15,652 nt of DNA, taken from assembly GCA_003154055.1 (NCBI GenBank), contig PMCH01000067.1, forward strand, positions 1-15,652, in the 5' to 3' direction. The position numbers were made by a program, and so were the translations under genes. The notes beneath the pieces were generated by a model. The model ran no database searches, was not told where the DNA came from, and worked only from the letters and a program-made list of their open reading frames with translations. The number at the start of each line of letters is the position of its first letter. Position 1 is the stretch's first letter. The stretch comes from Acidobacteriaceae bacterium. Lineage in GTDB: Bacteria > Acidobacteriota > Terriglobia > Terriglobales > Acidobacteriaceae. This document shows, in pieces, positions 7,189 through 15,500 of the stretch.

Positions 7189-7647
7189 TCAATTGATGCT
7201 CGCTGCCGACTGCAGATCGATCTGCTTCCAGTCGCCCTTAATAATGCCGGCCCGGATCTGCTTTGCCGTCTTGCCTTGCTTGTGCATGTTGTAGGTGTAG
7301 TAGAGCTCCTTCAGGCAAGTCCCGCACTGCGCGCCGTGCGTGCCGGAAAAGCAACTGTGCAGGCTGTTGTGTCCCATGCCGCGGTCACAATAGCAGTAGC
7401 AGGGTTGCTGGTAGATCTCGTTCGGAATCTTTGCCGCCAGCTCATAAGCATGGGTCTGGTAGGGGAACTGGGCATTTTCTCCCCAAAGCTGGTCCTTGGA
7501 AAGGATAGGCGGCAGCTTGGTTCCCTTGGCTGGCGCGGCCGCGTTGAAATGCGGCACCCCCTGGTCGTCTTCGGATTGCAAAAACGGCGCCGAAACCACG
7601 GTGACCAGTAAAAAGAGCAGGGACAGCGCCAAAATACGATTCCGCAT
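7189..7647 (-). CDS. Secreted PCYCGC-motif protein (152 aa)
   Basis: The protein opens with a Sec signal peptide (MRNRILALSLLFLLVTVVSA, 1-20) and is exported; there is no lipobox cysteine. The mature part carries QPCYCYCDRG (81-90), then HNSLHSCF (93-100) and CGTC (108-111). This gives six cysteines and two histidines in 29 residues, matching the PCYCGC family (PF13798 by recall), whose function is unknown. The pattern suggests metal binding or redox chemistry in the envelope; that is inference. Here the motif reads PCYCYC, with Tyr in place of Gly. An in-frame ATG at 7669-7671 exists with a poorer Shine-Dalgarno. I prefer 7647 because GAGGAG (7655-7660) is 7 nt upstream and the signal peptide then starts properly. 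Probably the first gene of the operon running to glmU. Confidence 0.87.
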   Translation of the reverse strand: MRNRILALSLLFLLVTVVSAPFLQSEDDQGVPHFNAAAPAKGTKLPPILSKDQLWGENAQFPYQTHAYELAAKIPNEIYQQPCYCYCDRGMGHNSLHSCFSGTHGAQCGTCLKELYYTYNMHKQGKTAKQIRAGIIKGDWKQIDLQSAASIN

Positions 7648-7727
7648 GCCAAATCTCCTCGGAACAATCATTTTACCTTAAGGCGCGGGATTGGCCGAGT
7701 ACCGGCGGGGTTCGGGAGGGAGCAAGC

Positions 7728-7807
7728 AAAAAACCTAACCACAGGGGGCACAGAGAACCACAGTGGGCTTCTCGATTTTCCCTGTGATTCTCTGTGCCCC
7801 CTGTGGT
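7728..7807 (-). terminator. Possible terminator of the M20 peptidase gene
   Basis: On the minus strand the long hairpin at 7738-7807 begins 11 nt after the M20 stop codon. Its 3' arm is followed by TTAGGTTTTTTG, with six Ts at 7728-7733. The shape fits an intrinsic terminator, although the 26-bp stem is much longer than usual and the T run is offset by about 4 nt. It would separate the peptidase gene from the PCYCGC-to-glmU operon. Confidence 0.5.
7738..7807. repeat. Long near-perfect inverted repeat (interspersed hairpin)
   Basis: The arms 7738-7757 and 7788-7807 are perfect 20-bp reverse complements. After one mismatch (7758/7787) a further 5 bp pair (7759-7763 with 7782-7786), giving a 26-position stem around an 18-nt loop. 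The arm vocabulary (CCACAGGGGGCACAGAGAA) recalls a family of dispersed non-coding repeats that I associate with Acidobacteria. The copy number in this genome cannot be seen here. No gene lies inside it. Confidence 0.85.
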
Positions 7808-7818
7808 AATGGTCTTGA

Positions 7819-9189
7819 TCAGCCCAGCTTCTCAAAGAACAAGCAGATCGTCTCAATCCCGCGATGGAAATTCGGGATATGAAACTTCTCGTTGGGTGCG
7901 TGCAGGTTGTCGTCCGGGAGTCCGAAGCCCATCATCACGCTTGGAATCTTCAGCACATCCTGGAAATCGGTCACGATGGGAATCGAGCCGCCGGAGCGAA
8001 TGAACACGGTCTCTTTCTTGAACGTGTCGTGCAGCGCCTCGGTGGCGGCCTTGATATAGCGGTTGTCCGTGCCGACCACGCACGCCGGACCCTTGCTCCA
8101 GACCTTGACCTTGGTGTCGATCCCCTTGGGCGTGTTCTTCTTGACGAAGGCGGTGAAGCGCTTGAGGATGTCGTCCGGGTCCTGGTTCGGCACCATCCGC
8201 ATGGAGACTTTCGCCGAGGCCTTCGCCGGAATCACCGTCTTCGCGCCCGGAGCTACGAACCCGCCCGGCATGCCATGTACTTCGAGCGTAGGACGCGCCC
8301 AGGTCCGGTACAGCACTGAAAATCCAGGCTCGCCCGTAAGTACCTTGGAGCCGACTTCGGTCTTGCGATAGTGCTCTTCGTTAAAGGGAAGCCGCTTCCA
8401 GGCCTTCAGTTCATCCTTACTGGGCGCTTTGACACCCTTGTAGAAGCCCGGGAGCAGCACCTTACCCTTGGAGTCTTTTAACTTGCCGATGATCTCAATC
8501 AACGCGAACAGCGGATTGGGCGCGGCCCCGCCGTATATGCCGGAATGCAGGTCGGTCTTTGCGCCCACCGCTTCAATTTCCGTATAGACCAGGCCGCGCA
8601 GTCCGACGCACAGCGTCGGAAGATTCGGGGCAAACAATTCCGTGTCGCAGACGAGCGCGAAGTCCGCTTTCAGCTTCGCCTTCTGCTTGCGGACGTAGTC
8701 GGCGATGGATTCGCCGCCCACTTCCTCTTCGCCCTCGAAGATGACCTTGACGTTGATGGGCAGCTTGCCGCCGTGGGCTTGCATCAGCGACTCGAGCGCC
8801 TTGACCTCCATCCAGAGTTGGCCCTTGTCGTCGACTGCGCCGCGGGCATAGATGTTCTGGTTGCGCTCGGTCGGCTCGAAAGGAGGCGTTTTCCACTCGT
8901 CGAGCGGATCGGGCGGTTGCACGTCGTAGTGCGCGTACATCAGGACGGTGGGCTTGCCGGCTGCGTGGAGCCAGTCAGCGTAGAGCAGGGGATGGCCCTG
9001 GGTGGGGATGATCTCGACGTTGTCCATCCCGATGCGACGCAGTTCGTTGGCCACAAACTCTGCCGCTTTCTGCACGTCGCCCTTGTGCTCGTCGAGCGTG
9101 CTGATGCTGGGAATGCGAAGGAGATCTTTCAGTTCATTCAGAAACCGCTGCTGATTATTGCGGGCAAAATCGATTGCTGGGGAAGACAT
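7819..9189 (-). CDS. M20-family metallopeptidase (dipeptidase / carboxypeptidase type)
   Basis: A 456-residue di-zinc hydrolase of the M20/M25/M40 family with an essentially complete active site. YAHYDVQPPDP (85-95) supplies zinc ligand His87 and Asp89. RGAVDDKGQ (116-124) supplies bridging Asp120. FEGEEEVGG (151-159) holds the general base and next zinc ligand (Glu155 and Glu156 by alignment from memory). Asp182 lies in CDTEL, and LHAPNE (429-434) supplies His430. The dimerisation domain lies roughly between 195 and 320. There is no signal peptide, so it is cytosolic. It resembles the group annotated 'dipeptidase', which includes carnosinase-like and Cys-Gly peptidases; the substrate is open. 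AAAGG lies about 9 nt before the ATG. It is probably transcribed alone. Confidence 0.95.
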   Translation of the reverse strand: MSSPAIDFARNNQQRFLNELKDLLRIPSISTLDEHKGDVQKAAEFVANELRRIGMDNVEIIPTQGHPLLYADWLHAAGKPTVLMYAHYDVQPPDPLDEWKTPPFEPTERNQNIYARGAVDDKGQLWMEVKALESLMQAHGGKLPINVKVIFEGEEEVGGESIADYVRKQKAKLKADFALVCDTELFAPNLPTLCVGLRGLVYTEIEAVGAKTDLHSGIYGGAAPNPLFALIEIIGKLKDSKGKVLLPGFYKGVKAPSKDELKAWKRLPFNEEHYRKTEVGSKVLTGEPGFSVLYRTWARPTLEVHGMPGGFVAPGAKTVIPAKASAKVSMRMVPNQDPDDILKRFTAFVKKNTPKGIDTKVKVWSKGPACVVGTDNRYIKAATEALHDTFKKETVFIRSGGSIPIVTDFQDVLKIPSVMMGFGLPDDNLHAPNEKFHIPNFHRGIETICLFFEKLG

Positions 9190-9253
9190 GGGTGTTTGCC
9201 TTTCTGGCGCGGATGTCGCGCGATCGACAGAGAAAAACGTCCGAAAACGCCCT

Positions 9254-9282
9254 AGTATAACTGAATTGGCCGCGGTGGTCGC
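9254..9282 (-). promoter_or_regulatory. Possible promoter of the M20 peptidase gene
   Basis: TATACT on the minus strand (9254-9259) is a good -10, about 65 nt before the start codon. The hexamer 17 bp upstream (GCGACC, 9277-9282) is a poor -35. The predicted leader contains a small GCGCG-5nt-CGCGC hairpin (9207-9221) just before the Shine-Dalgarno. Assignment is tentative. Confidence 0.3.
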
Positions 9283-9339
9283 GGACTGCCGATAGACGAT
9301 TTCGGCCTTGCATCACACCGTTCCGTGACAAGCTAATGA

Positions 9340-9855
9340 CTACTTCTGTGGATTCTCAGCACTTGCCGTAGGCTGCGCCGACAGCTTTTTCAAGTCTTCC
9401 ACGATCTTCGTCATGCCTTGAGTAAAGTTCTTTTCCCAGGTTTTTGTGCGAAGTGCACCTTGCATCGGCTCGACGAGCGTCCAGAGGGTAAAGTGAGTCT
9501 TCGCGTCTAAAATCGAGATGACGCAAGGCGCGCCGAGGATACCGACTGGTTCGCCGAACCGGATTTCGAAAACCAGGTCAGCATCCGCCGGAGCGCTGAC
9601 CAGTTCGTACCGTCCCCAGTTCTTCATCGCAGCGTAGAACTCGTCATAGGGACGTTGCGGGCCCCCGATTTTCCAGAAATAACCTGCGGAAACCCCGTCG
9701 CTACTGGTGTTCGAGACGAAGACCCGCTTCGCAGTGATGATCTGCGAGGGTACCGGCGCCTGGGGCACCGTGTTTGGCGATTGTGCAAGAAGCAATGGAC
9801 TCAATGTAAGCGCGATCAAAACGACGCCAACGGTGCGTTGCCAAGTGCTGGACAT
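9340..9855 (-). CDS. Small secreted protein of unknown function (171 aa)
   Basis: The N-terminus is a clear Sec signal peptide (hydrophobic 9-24, likely cleavage after LLLA at 24), so the mature protein of about 147 residues is periplasmic or outer-membrane associated. There is no lipobox. The mature sequence contains YELVSAPADADLVFEIRF (83-100), then an ISILDAKTHFTLWTLVEP strand pair and a C-terminal helix ending in IVEDLKKL. The layout recalls small secreted DUF4136-like proteins, but I cannot assign a family. AGGGGG (9861-9866) lies 5 nt before the ATG, supporting the start. It follows thiO on the same strand after 78 nt, which is compatible with co-transcription but does not show it. Confidence 0.8.
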   Translation of the reverse strand: MSSTWQRTVGVVLIALTLSPLLLAQSPNTVPQAPVPSQIITAKRVFVSNTSSDGVSAGYFWKIGGPQRPYDEFYAAMKNWGRYELVSAPADADLVFEIRFGEPVGILGAPCVISILDAKTHFTLWTLVEPMQGALRTKTWEKNFTQGMTKIVEDLKKLSAQPTASAENPQK

Positions 9856-9933
9856 AACTTCCCCCTAAGCACTCCATTGGGAAACCAGATAACTAGGTCT
9901 GCCACATCTTGTAGGATGCGCCGGAATGTGGAC

Positions 9934-10992
9934 TCATAGGGAGAATCTGGTGGGAGAAAAGGCCTTGATTTCCCAATTCGGGTTTCCGCCGGTTATCAGC
10001 GACCCCATTACTCTTGCCGTCACCGGCGCCAGCAGAATTCCATCCCGGAAATGCCCGGTCGCCACGAAATATCCAGGCGTGGGCGTGGCTCCCAGAATCG
10101 GCAGATCGTCGGGCGTCCCCGGACGCAAACCAGCCCAGGACTCCATGATCTTCGCGTCCTCCAGTTCCGGCACTAACGCCAGCGCCGCTCGCCGCAACCG
10201 CTGGATCGTCTCCGGCACAGTCTGCTTGTCGAACCCCGCTTCCTCAACGGTTGCGCCGATCAGCATTCGGCCATCGCTGCGGGGGATCAGGTAAACGTCC
10301 GGAGCTCGGACGACATGGCGCACCAGCTCTTTTCTGGGCATGGCTACGCACAACATCTGCCCTTTGACGGGCCGGGTAGGGAAGCAGTATGGCCCGATCT
10401 GTCTCGCCCAGACTCCGGCACAATTGATGACGACGCCAGCGGTGAAGCGCGTCTTGTTCGTGCGGACAGCGGAGGCTCGTCCGTCGACGATTTCGACTTC
10501 CAGTACCGTGTCTCCAGCCGAGACATCAGCGCCCCGGTGTTTGGCGGCAGCAATCGCCGCCAGGGTGAGCCCCCGCGGGTCGACGCTGCGTTCTGCCAGA
10601 TAGAGTGCAGTTCCGCCTGGCACTCGCAGCGCTGGCTCCCGTTCTTCCAAGGGCGCCGGCAAGGGGGGGAAATCCTGGAAGTCGTGGCCCAGAGGCGCAT
10701 CCCGAAACAGCAGCGTCCCCACTGCCCGTAGATCAATCTTCAGCCCGGACTCGTCCTCCAGTTCATGTACAAACTCGGGATACATCCGGGCGCTTGCCGT
10801 GGCCAAAGCTTGAAGGGCGGCTGGAATCTCCAGTCCGCAGTCGGCCAGCATGCCCCCTGCGGCCCAGGACGCTTCCCGGCCGGGTTCGCCGCGTTCCACA
10901 ACCAGAACGGACATTCCGGTCTTGCGCAGCTCAATCGCCAGCGACAGTCCGATGATTCCAGCGCCGATCACGATTGCGTCCCATGTCCGCAT
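9934..10992 (-). CDS. thiO: FAD-dependent glycine oxidase ThiO-like (DAO family)
   Basis: A 352-residue flavoprotein of the D-amino-acid-oxidase/glycine-oxidase family, close to the roughly 370 of Bacillus ThiO. The N-terminal Rossmann motif GAGIIG (10-15) and a glutamate at the end of the second strand (VVERG, 31-35) bind FAD. ASWAAGGMLA (41-50) is the usual flavin loop. DVYLIPRSDGRMLIGATVEEAG (232-253), WAGLRPGTPDD (286-296) and GHFRDGILLAP (313-323) form the substrate region, with Arg290 placed to hold the substrate carboxylate. ThiO oxidises glycine to iminoglycine for thiazole synthesis in aerobic thiamine pathways. No other thi gene is visible, so a general amine or D-amino-acid oxidase role remains possible. 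Divergent from the coiled-coil gene. Confidence 0.88.
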   Translation of the reverse strand: MRTWDAIVIGAGIIGLSLAIELRKTGMSVLVVERGEPGREASWAAGGMLADCGLEIPAALQALATASARMYPEFVHELEDESGLKIDLRAVGTLLFRDAPLGHDFQDFPPLPAPLEEREPALRVPGGTALYLAERSVDPRGLTLAAIAAAKHRGADVSAGDTVLEVEIVDGRASAVRTNKTRFTAGVVINCAGVWARQIGPYCFPTRPVKGQMLCVAMPRKELVRHVVRAPDVYLIPRSDGRMLIGATVEEAGFDKQTVPETIQRLRRAALALVPELEDAKIMESWAGLRPGTPDDLPILGATPTPGYFVATGHFRDGILLAPVTARVMGSLITGGNPNWEIKAFSPTRFSL

Positions 10993-11041
10993 GGCCCTAT
11001 TCTATCGATGACCTCCGTTCGATGAAGAACCTGGAACGGAA

Positions 11042-11070
11042 TTGACACCGCTCCGGTTCTCCCCAACAAT
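11042..11070 (+). promoter_or_regulatory. Promoter of the coiled-coil/DUF421 pair
   Basis: A perfect TTGACA (11042-11047) is followed after 17 bp by AACAAT (11065-11070, four of six to TATAAT). The start codon at 11109 is about 38 nt downstream, with GGAGAG (11095-11100) as Shine-Dalgarno 8 nt before it. No obvious operator dyad accompanies it. Confidence 0.5.
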
Positions 11071-11108
11071 AACGAGTAGATTCCACTTTCAACTGGAGAG
11101 ACACCCTT

Positions 11109-11933
11109 ATGGCCGAAGGCGCCCCTGTTTATCATTCGGAAGAACACCACAGCAACGCGGGGAAATGGATCCTGACCGTGGTTGCGGTCGTGTACGTTGC
11201 TGCATCGTTGTATTTCCTTTTCGACCTGCACGGGAAGCTCGACAAGGTCACGCAAGAGCAAGCTGCCAGCCAGAAGCAGGTGGCGGACCTGACCAAGCGC
11301 ATGCAGTCCGCTGAAACCGATACGGAAACGCTGGGCGAGAAGATCGGCGTGACCAAGAAAGAACTGGCCGCGCGGGCCGAAGAAATGCAGCGCCAGCAGC
11401 GGGCTTCGGTTGCCAAAGTGGCGGAAGAGGCAAACAAGCAAATCAGCGCTGTAGCCGGCGAAGTGGGCAGCGTGAAGACGGATGTCGGCGGCGTCAAAAC
11501 CGATGTCGCTTCCACAAAAGCCGCGTTGGCCGATACCCAGGCGCAGTTGCAGCGCACCATCGGCGATCTGGGTGTCCAGAGCGGCCTGATTGCCAACACC
11601 CGCGGCGATCTGGAAACTCTCAAGCACAGAGGGGACCGGCAGTATTACGAGTTCACGCTGTTGAAAGGCGCCAGTCCGCAGGCCTTTTCGACCGTCGCCT
11701 TGCAGCTCAAGAAAACCGATCCCAAGCGCGGCAAGTACACTCTGAGCGTTACTTCCGACGACAAGACCATCGAGAAGAAAGACCGCAACCAGAGCGAACC
11801 GGTGCAGTTCTATACCGGGCGCGATCACATGCTGTATGAGCTGGTGGTCTGGACGGTCGACAAGAACAAGATCGCGGGGTATCTGAGCACGCCCAAGAAC
11901 GCGCCGGTGCCGGTGACGGCCACCCCGCAATAA
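11109..11933 (+). CDS. Membrane-anchored coiled-coil protein of unknown function (274 aa)
   Basis: I recognise no named family. Residues 1-18 are hydrophilic. A single transmembrane helix follows at about 19-39 (KWILTVVAVVYVAASLYFLF). Residues 41-175 are a long heptad-rich region, predicted coiled coil, containing an internal duplication in which VKTDVG-type units repeat at 122-137. The remaining 176-265 are beta-rich and compact (RQYYEFTLLKG ... KYTLSVTSDDKTIEKKDR ... MLYELVVWTVDKNKIAGYL), followed by a short Pro/Thr tail. Topology is most simply type II, with the stalk and beta domain in the periplasm. The DUF421 membrane-protein gene begins 2 nt after its stop, so the products may act together. 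Its whole length is also open on the antisense strand, which I attribute to GC-rich codon use. Confidence 0.85.
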   Translation: MAEGAPVYHSEEHHSNAGKWILTVVAVVYVAASLYFLFDLHGKLDKVTQEQAASQKQVADLTKRMQSAETDTETLGEKIGVTKKELAARAEEMQRQQRASVAKVAEEANKQISAVAGEVGSVKTDVGGVKTDVASTKAALADTQAQLQRTIGDLGVQSGLIANTRGDLETLKHRGDRQYYEFTLLKGASPQAFSTVALQLKKTDPKRGKYTLSVTSDDKTIEKKDRNQSEPVQFYTGRDHMLYELVVWTVDKNKIAGYLSTPKNAPVPVTATPQ

Positions 11934-11935
11934 CG

Positions 11936-12460
11936 ATGCTGCCCCCGAGCGCTCACACGCTTCTGGAGATCGCGCTCCGGACAGGGGTCATCTACCTTTT
12001 GGTGCTGGTGGGTATTCGCCTCAGCGGCAAAAGGGAAGTTGGCCAGATGACCCCGTTCGATCTCACCCTGCTCCTGCTGCTTTCGAACTCTGTCCAGAAC
12101 GCCATGACCGGTCCGGACAACTCCGTGGCCGGCGGAGCGGTAGCCGCTGCAACACTCCTGATCTTGAACTACCTGGTGGCGGAACTCTCGGGCGTCAACC
12201 GGCGATTTCGGAAGTATGTTCAGGGCCAGCCCGCATTACTGGTCCACGACGGCCAGATCATCGAAGCGCATATGGCCAAAGAGCACGTCAGCATGGACGA
12301 ATTGCAACGCTCCCTGCGGGAACACGGAGTCGCCTCCTATAAAGATGCCGCACTGGCCGTGCTCGAAGTCGATGGCTCGATTAGCGTATTGAGGTATGAG
12401 GACATCGGGCCCAGCGCCGCCACCCACATGAACCGTCGGCGTTTCCTGAAGAAGGACTAG
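11936..12460 (+). CDS. DUF421 (YetF/YcaP-type) membrane protein
   Basis: A 174-residue protein with three hydrophobic N-terminal segments (about 9-29, 40-57 and 64-84) and a soluble C-terminal domain (about 88-165). The family hallmark is the LSGKREVGQMTPFDLTLLLLLSNSVQNAM region (29-57). The soluble part shows LVHDGQIIEAHMAKEHVSMDEL (102-123), typical of the DUF421 cytoplasmic module. In Bacillus, YetF-like proteins are membrane proteins linked to spores and stress; the molecular activity is not established. The ATG follows the previous stop by only 2 nt and lacks its own Shine-Dalgarno, so translation is probably coupled. No clear terminator follows; the next gene converges on it. Confidence 0.92.
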   Translation: MLPPSAHTLLEIALRTGVIYLLVLVGIRLSGKREVGQMTPFDLTLLLLLSNSVQNAMTGPDNSVAGGAVAAATLLILNYLVAELSGVNRRFRKYVQGQPALLVHDGQIIEAHMAKEHVSMDELQRSLREHGVASYKDAALAVLEVDGSISVLRYEDIGPSAATHMNRRRFLKKD

Positions 12461-12483
12461 GCGAGGCTTTCGATTCCTTGCTG

Positions 12484-12523
12484 ACTTGTCATCGAGAGCG
12501 AAGCGAGGGATCCGCATCTTCCC
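12484..12523. repeat. Dispersed 'gagcgaagcgaggga' repeat element
   Basis: The stretch ending TCGAGAGCGAAGCGAGGGAT (12492-12511), together with the preceding TTGTCA and following CCGCATCTTCCC, resembles a short interspersed element seen across many environmental bacterial genomes, often mistranslated as 'SSRAKRGI'. It lies in the 78-bp gap between the convergent DUF421 and diguanylate cyclase genes. I see no coding role, and it is probably a degenerate copy. Recognition is from memory; only one copy is present in this window. Confidence 0.6.
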
Positions 12524-12538
12524 TCAAGTCGAAGACAA

Positions 12539-15500
12539 TCAGGCCGAGCCTGCGACTGCGGCTTTCACGCCCGGCGTCCGGATCTCTCGAATCAGTCCGT
12601 CCTCCAGCAGTTGCTCCAGTCGGAAATGCTTGTCTGGCCGGGTGGGCATGAGGCTGCTGGGCACCAGGCCGATGGCCTGATTGCGGCCATTCTGCTTGGC
12701 CAGATACAGTCCGCGGTCGGCCAAGCGCAACACTTCGTCCACGGAGAGATCAGCGGAGGCCGGCGGAAGCCACGGGAAAGGCGCCCAGCCCACCGAGCAC
12801 GTTCGGCGCAAACGGCGTTCCAGACCCAGATCTAACGCGGGGTAGCTGATCGCCTGCAGAATTCTCTCTGCCATGTGCGGTGCATCTTCCCGCTCAGCCG
12901 ATCGGCAGACTACCAGGAACTCCTCGCCGCCCCAGCGAATCAGGAAATCCGACTCGCGAACCACACTGTTGAGCCGCTGCGCAATTTCAACCAGCACGAG
13001 GTCGCCGGCATCGTGGCCGTACCGGTCGTTGACCTCCTTGAAGTGGTCGATATCCACCAGGAAGAAGACCAGGTCCCGATGATCGTGGCTGTATTGATCC
13101 GAGCCGGTGCGGTAGGCGCGGATTGACTGGCTGGCATCGGCTGGAATCGTACTCTGAAAAAATCGCCGGTTCCGCACGCCCGTCAATGGATCGCTGAGCG
13201 ATGCTTCCTCCAGATCGCGATTCACGCGCGCCAGTTCCGCGCTGCGCTCCTCGACCGCCTGCTCCAGTCGGACTTTTTCCCGCCGATCCCGCTCCTGCTG
13301 CGACCAGAGAACACCCGAGATCGCCAGTCCGAACAAAAGCATGCCACTGGTGCGGGCCCACCAGCTTTCCCACCAGGGAGGAAGAACCGTGAACGGATAG
13401 CTGGCGACTGCGCTTTGGCCCAATTGAGCCGAGCCACAACTCACCTGGAAGCTGTAGTCTCCCGCCGGCAACGACGAATAGCGAGCTTCCCGGAGGCTGG
13501 TTTCTGTGAAGTCCGTTTCCAGACCGGCCAGTTGGTAGCGGCACGTAATGCGATCGGGATCGTGAAAGACCGGGGCAGCAAAGCGAGCCACGAGGGTCGC
13601 GTCCTGGTTCAGAATTTGCGGCGTTTTCTCTTTCAGGCGTTCTTGCCTGGCGAAGGTGGCAGCGGTGAGGACGACGCTCGGCGGGCGCAACGCGGGCTCT
13701 TCCTGGCTGACATCGTAGCGGGCCAACCCTTTGCTGGTGCCGAACAGGATGCTTCCGTCGGACTCCTGCCACAGGCTGCCGCAGTTCACATCGTTCCAGA
13801 TGAGCCCGTCACTCTGCGTAAAGGTCCGAACCGAGCCGTCGGGCGAGATCATCCCGACGCCTTCTTCCATCTCTGCCCAGACGTTGTGGCGGCGGTCCAT
13901 GCCCAGCACGCACATTCCTTTTTTCACGTTCAGGAATTCAGGACTGCCGCTGGCCGACAGACGCAGCCGCGTCATCTGCCCTTCATCGGGATATTCCAGC
14001 CAGACCTCGTCGTCGCGTACCGCTTGAATGTCGATTACCTTGTCCGCCAGCATTCCTTCATGCTGGCCGAAATGCTGCCAATGGCCCTGGCTATAGCGCG
14101 AGACTCCATTCGGCCCGGCACTCCACACCACCCCGCCGGGAGAAACCGAAACGTTCCGGGAGGTTCCAGCATTGTCGTGGGGGCCATGGAGTTCTGAGAT
14201 GGTGAAGCGGCCGTTGTCATAGCGAATGACGTGCAGCCGGTCTTTGCCGTCCACCCAAACGGAATTGTCAGGAGCAGCCGCCATGGACTGCGGCTTCCAG
14301 TCGCCGGTCGGAACCAGTTCGGCCTTCGGGTGCTCCAGGTTGGCTTCGAAACGGAAAATACCTTTGCCGGGGAACAGCGCCCAGACTGCACCGTCCGGTG
14401 TGATTCCGACGCGGTTGACGCCGCCTCGCGCTCCACCCTCCGTCCACGTGCGCCACTGGTCCTGTGTCGGATCCCAAACCGCGAGCGCCGTATTGGTTGC
14501 AACCCACAGCCGCTGGCGATGGTCCCTGACAACTCCCAGCACCAGCGCGTCCGGCAGTCCTTCCTCATCCGTCCAGCCCGACCATTGCTGCGAGCCCGGC
14601 CAGTAGTCCAGACCGGTGCCCGTGGTTCCCACCCAGATTCCGCCTTCGCGGTCTTCCAGCACCGATGACACCGCGTTACTGGTCAATCCGCTTTTGTGAT
14701 CGATGCGGCGCCATTGGTTTCCATCGCGCCAGTAGAGGCCCTGATCGGTCGGCAGCAAGAGACTGCCGCGGCGGTCCAGGCTCGGGCCACCCATAAGATT
14801 CGCGCCGGGAAGATTGCCGTGTACCCAAGTAATTCCGCGGGCCGGGACCTTTGCATCCAGTGCTCCAATTCGCATGGACGTGCGCACCCAGAGCCGTCCG
14901 TCCGGCGCCGGCAGCAGGGCGATCACCTGTTCCTCCCCCCCAAGCTTGTCGAGGGATGCAACGATCTCGGTAGACGCCTGTCCATGCCGAATCCGCCCAA
15001 TCTGGCCACCAGACGCGAACCAGATCGTGTCATCGGGCGCGCGCACGATGCCGTCTACCGCGGCGGGGTGGGCGGTGTTCCCGGTCGGGAAAAGGCTGTA
15101 CTTCTTCGTCCCAGGAGAAAGGCGCAGGAGGCCCTTTTGCGTCGCGATGAAGAGCGTGCCTGCGCTATCGACCGCAAACGATTGGTAGGTGTCGCGTAAG
15201 GCGCCCGCCTCCTCCGGTAGAGCGACCGCTTCAAAGCGCTCGCGGACCCGAAGCGCAATCCCTTTACGCGCCCGTACCCAGAGATTCCCGTCGGGCCCGA
15301 CGACGATGAGTTCCACCAGCTCTCCGGGAAGCCCATCCGTCCGGCCGAAACGCGTGACGCCGCTCCCGTCGTAGCGGAAAAGCCCGGTCTGTGTGCCAAC
15401 CCAGAGGAATCCCTGCTGGTCCTGCGCCATGCTTAGAACGGTGGCGGATCCGAGTCCGTTGCGTTCACCGAAGTGCTGAATGGCGTAGTGGGGATGTTTC

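Noticed and set aside
8545..9255. 236-codon plus-strand frame across the M20 gene
   Set aside because: It lies opposite the zinc-ligand motifs of the peptidase; no homology is recognised.
9270..9284. CCGCG-5nt-CGCGG hairpin upstream of the M20 gene
   Set aside because: A five-base GC stem without a T run is expected by chance at this base composition.
10968..11930. 320-codon open frame antisense to the coiled-coil gene
   Set aside because: It mirrors the plus-strand gene almost end to end, its product has no coherent domain or signal, and the plus-strand frame has a promoter, a Shine-Dalgarno and sensible topology. It is a codon-bias shadow.
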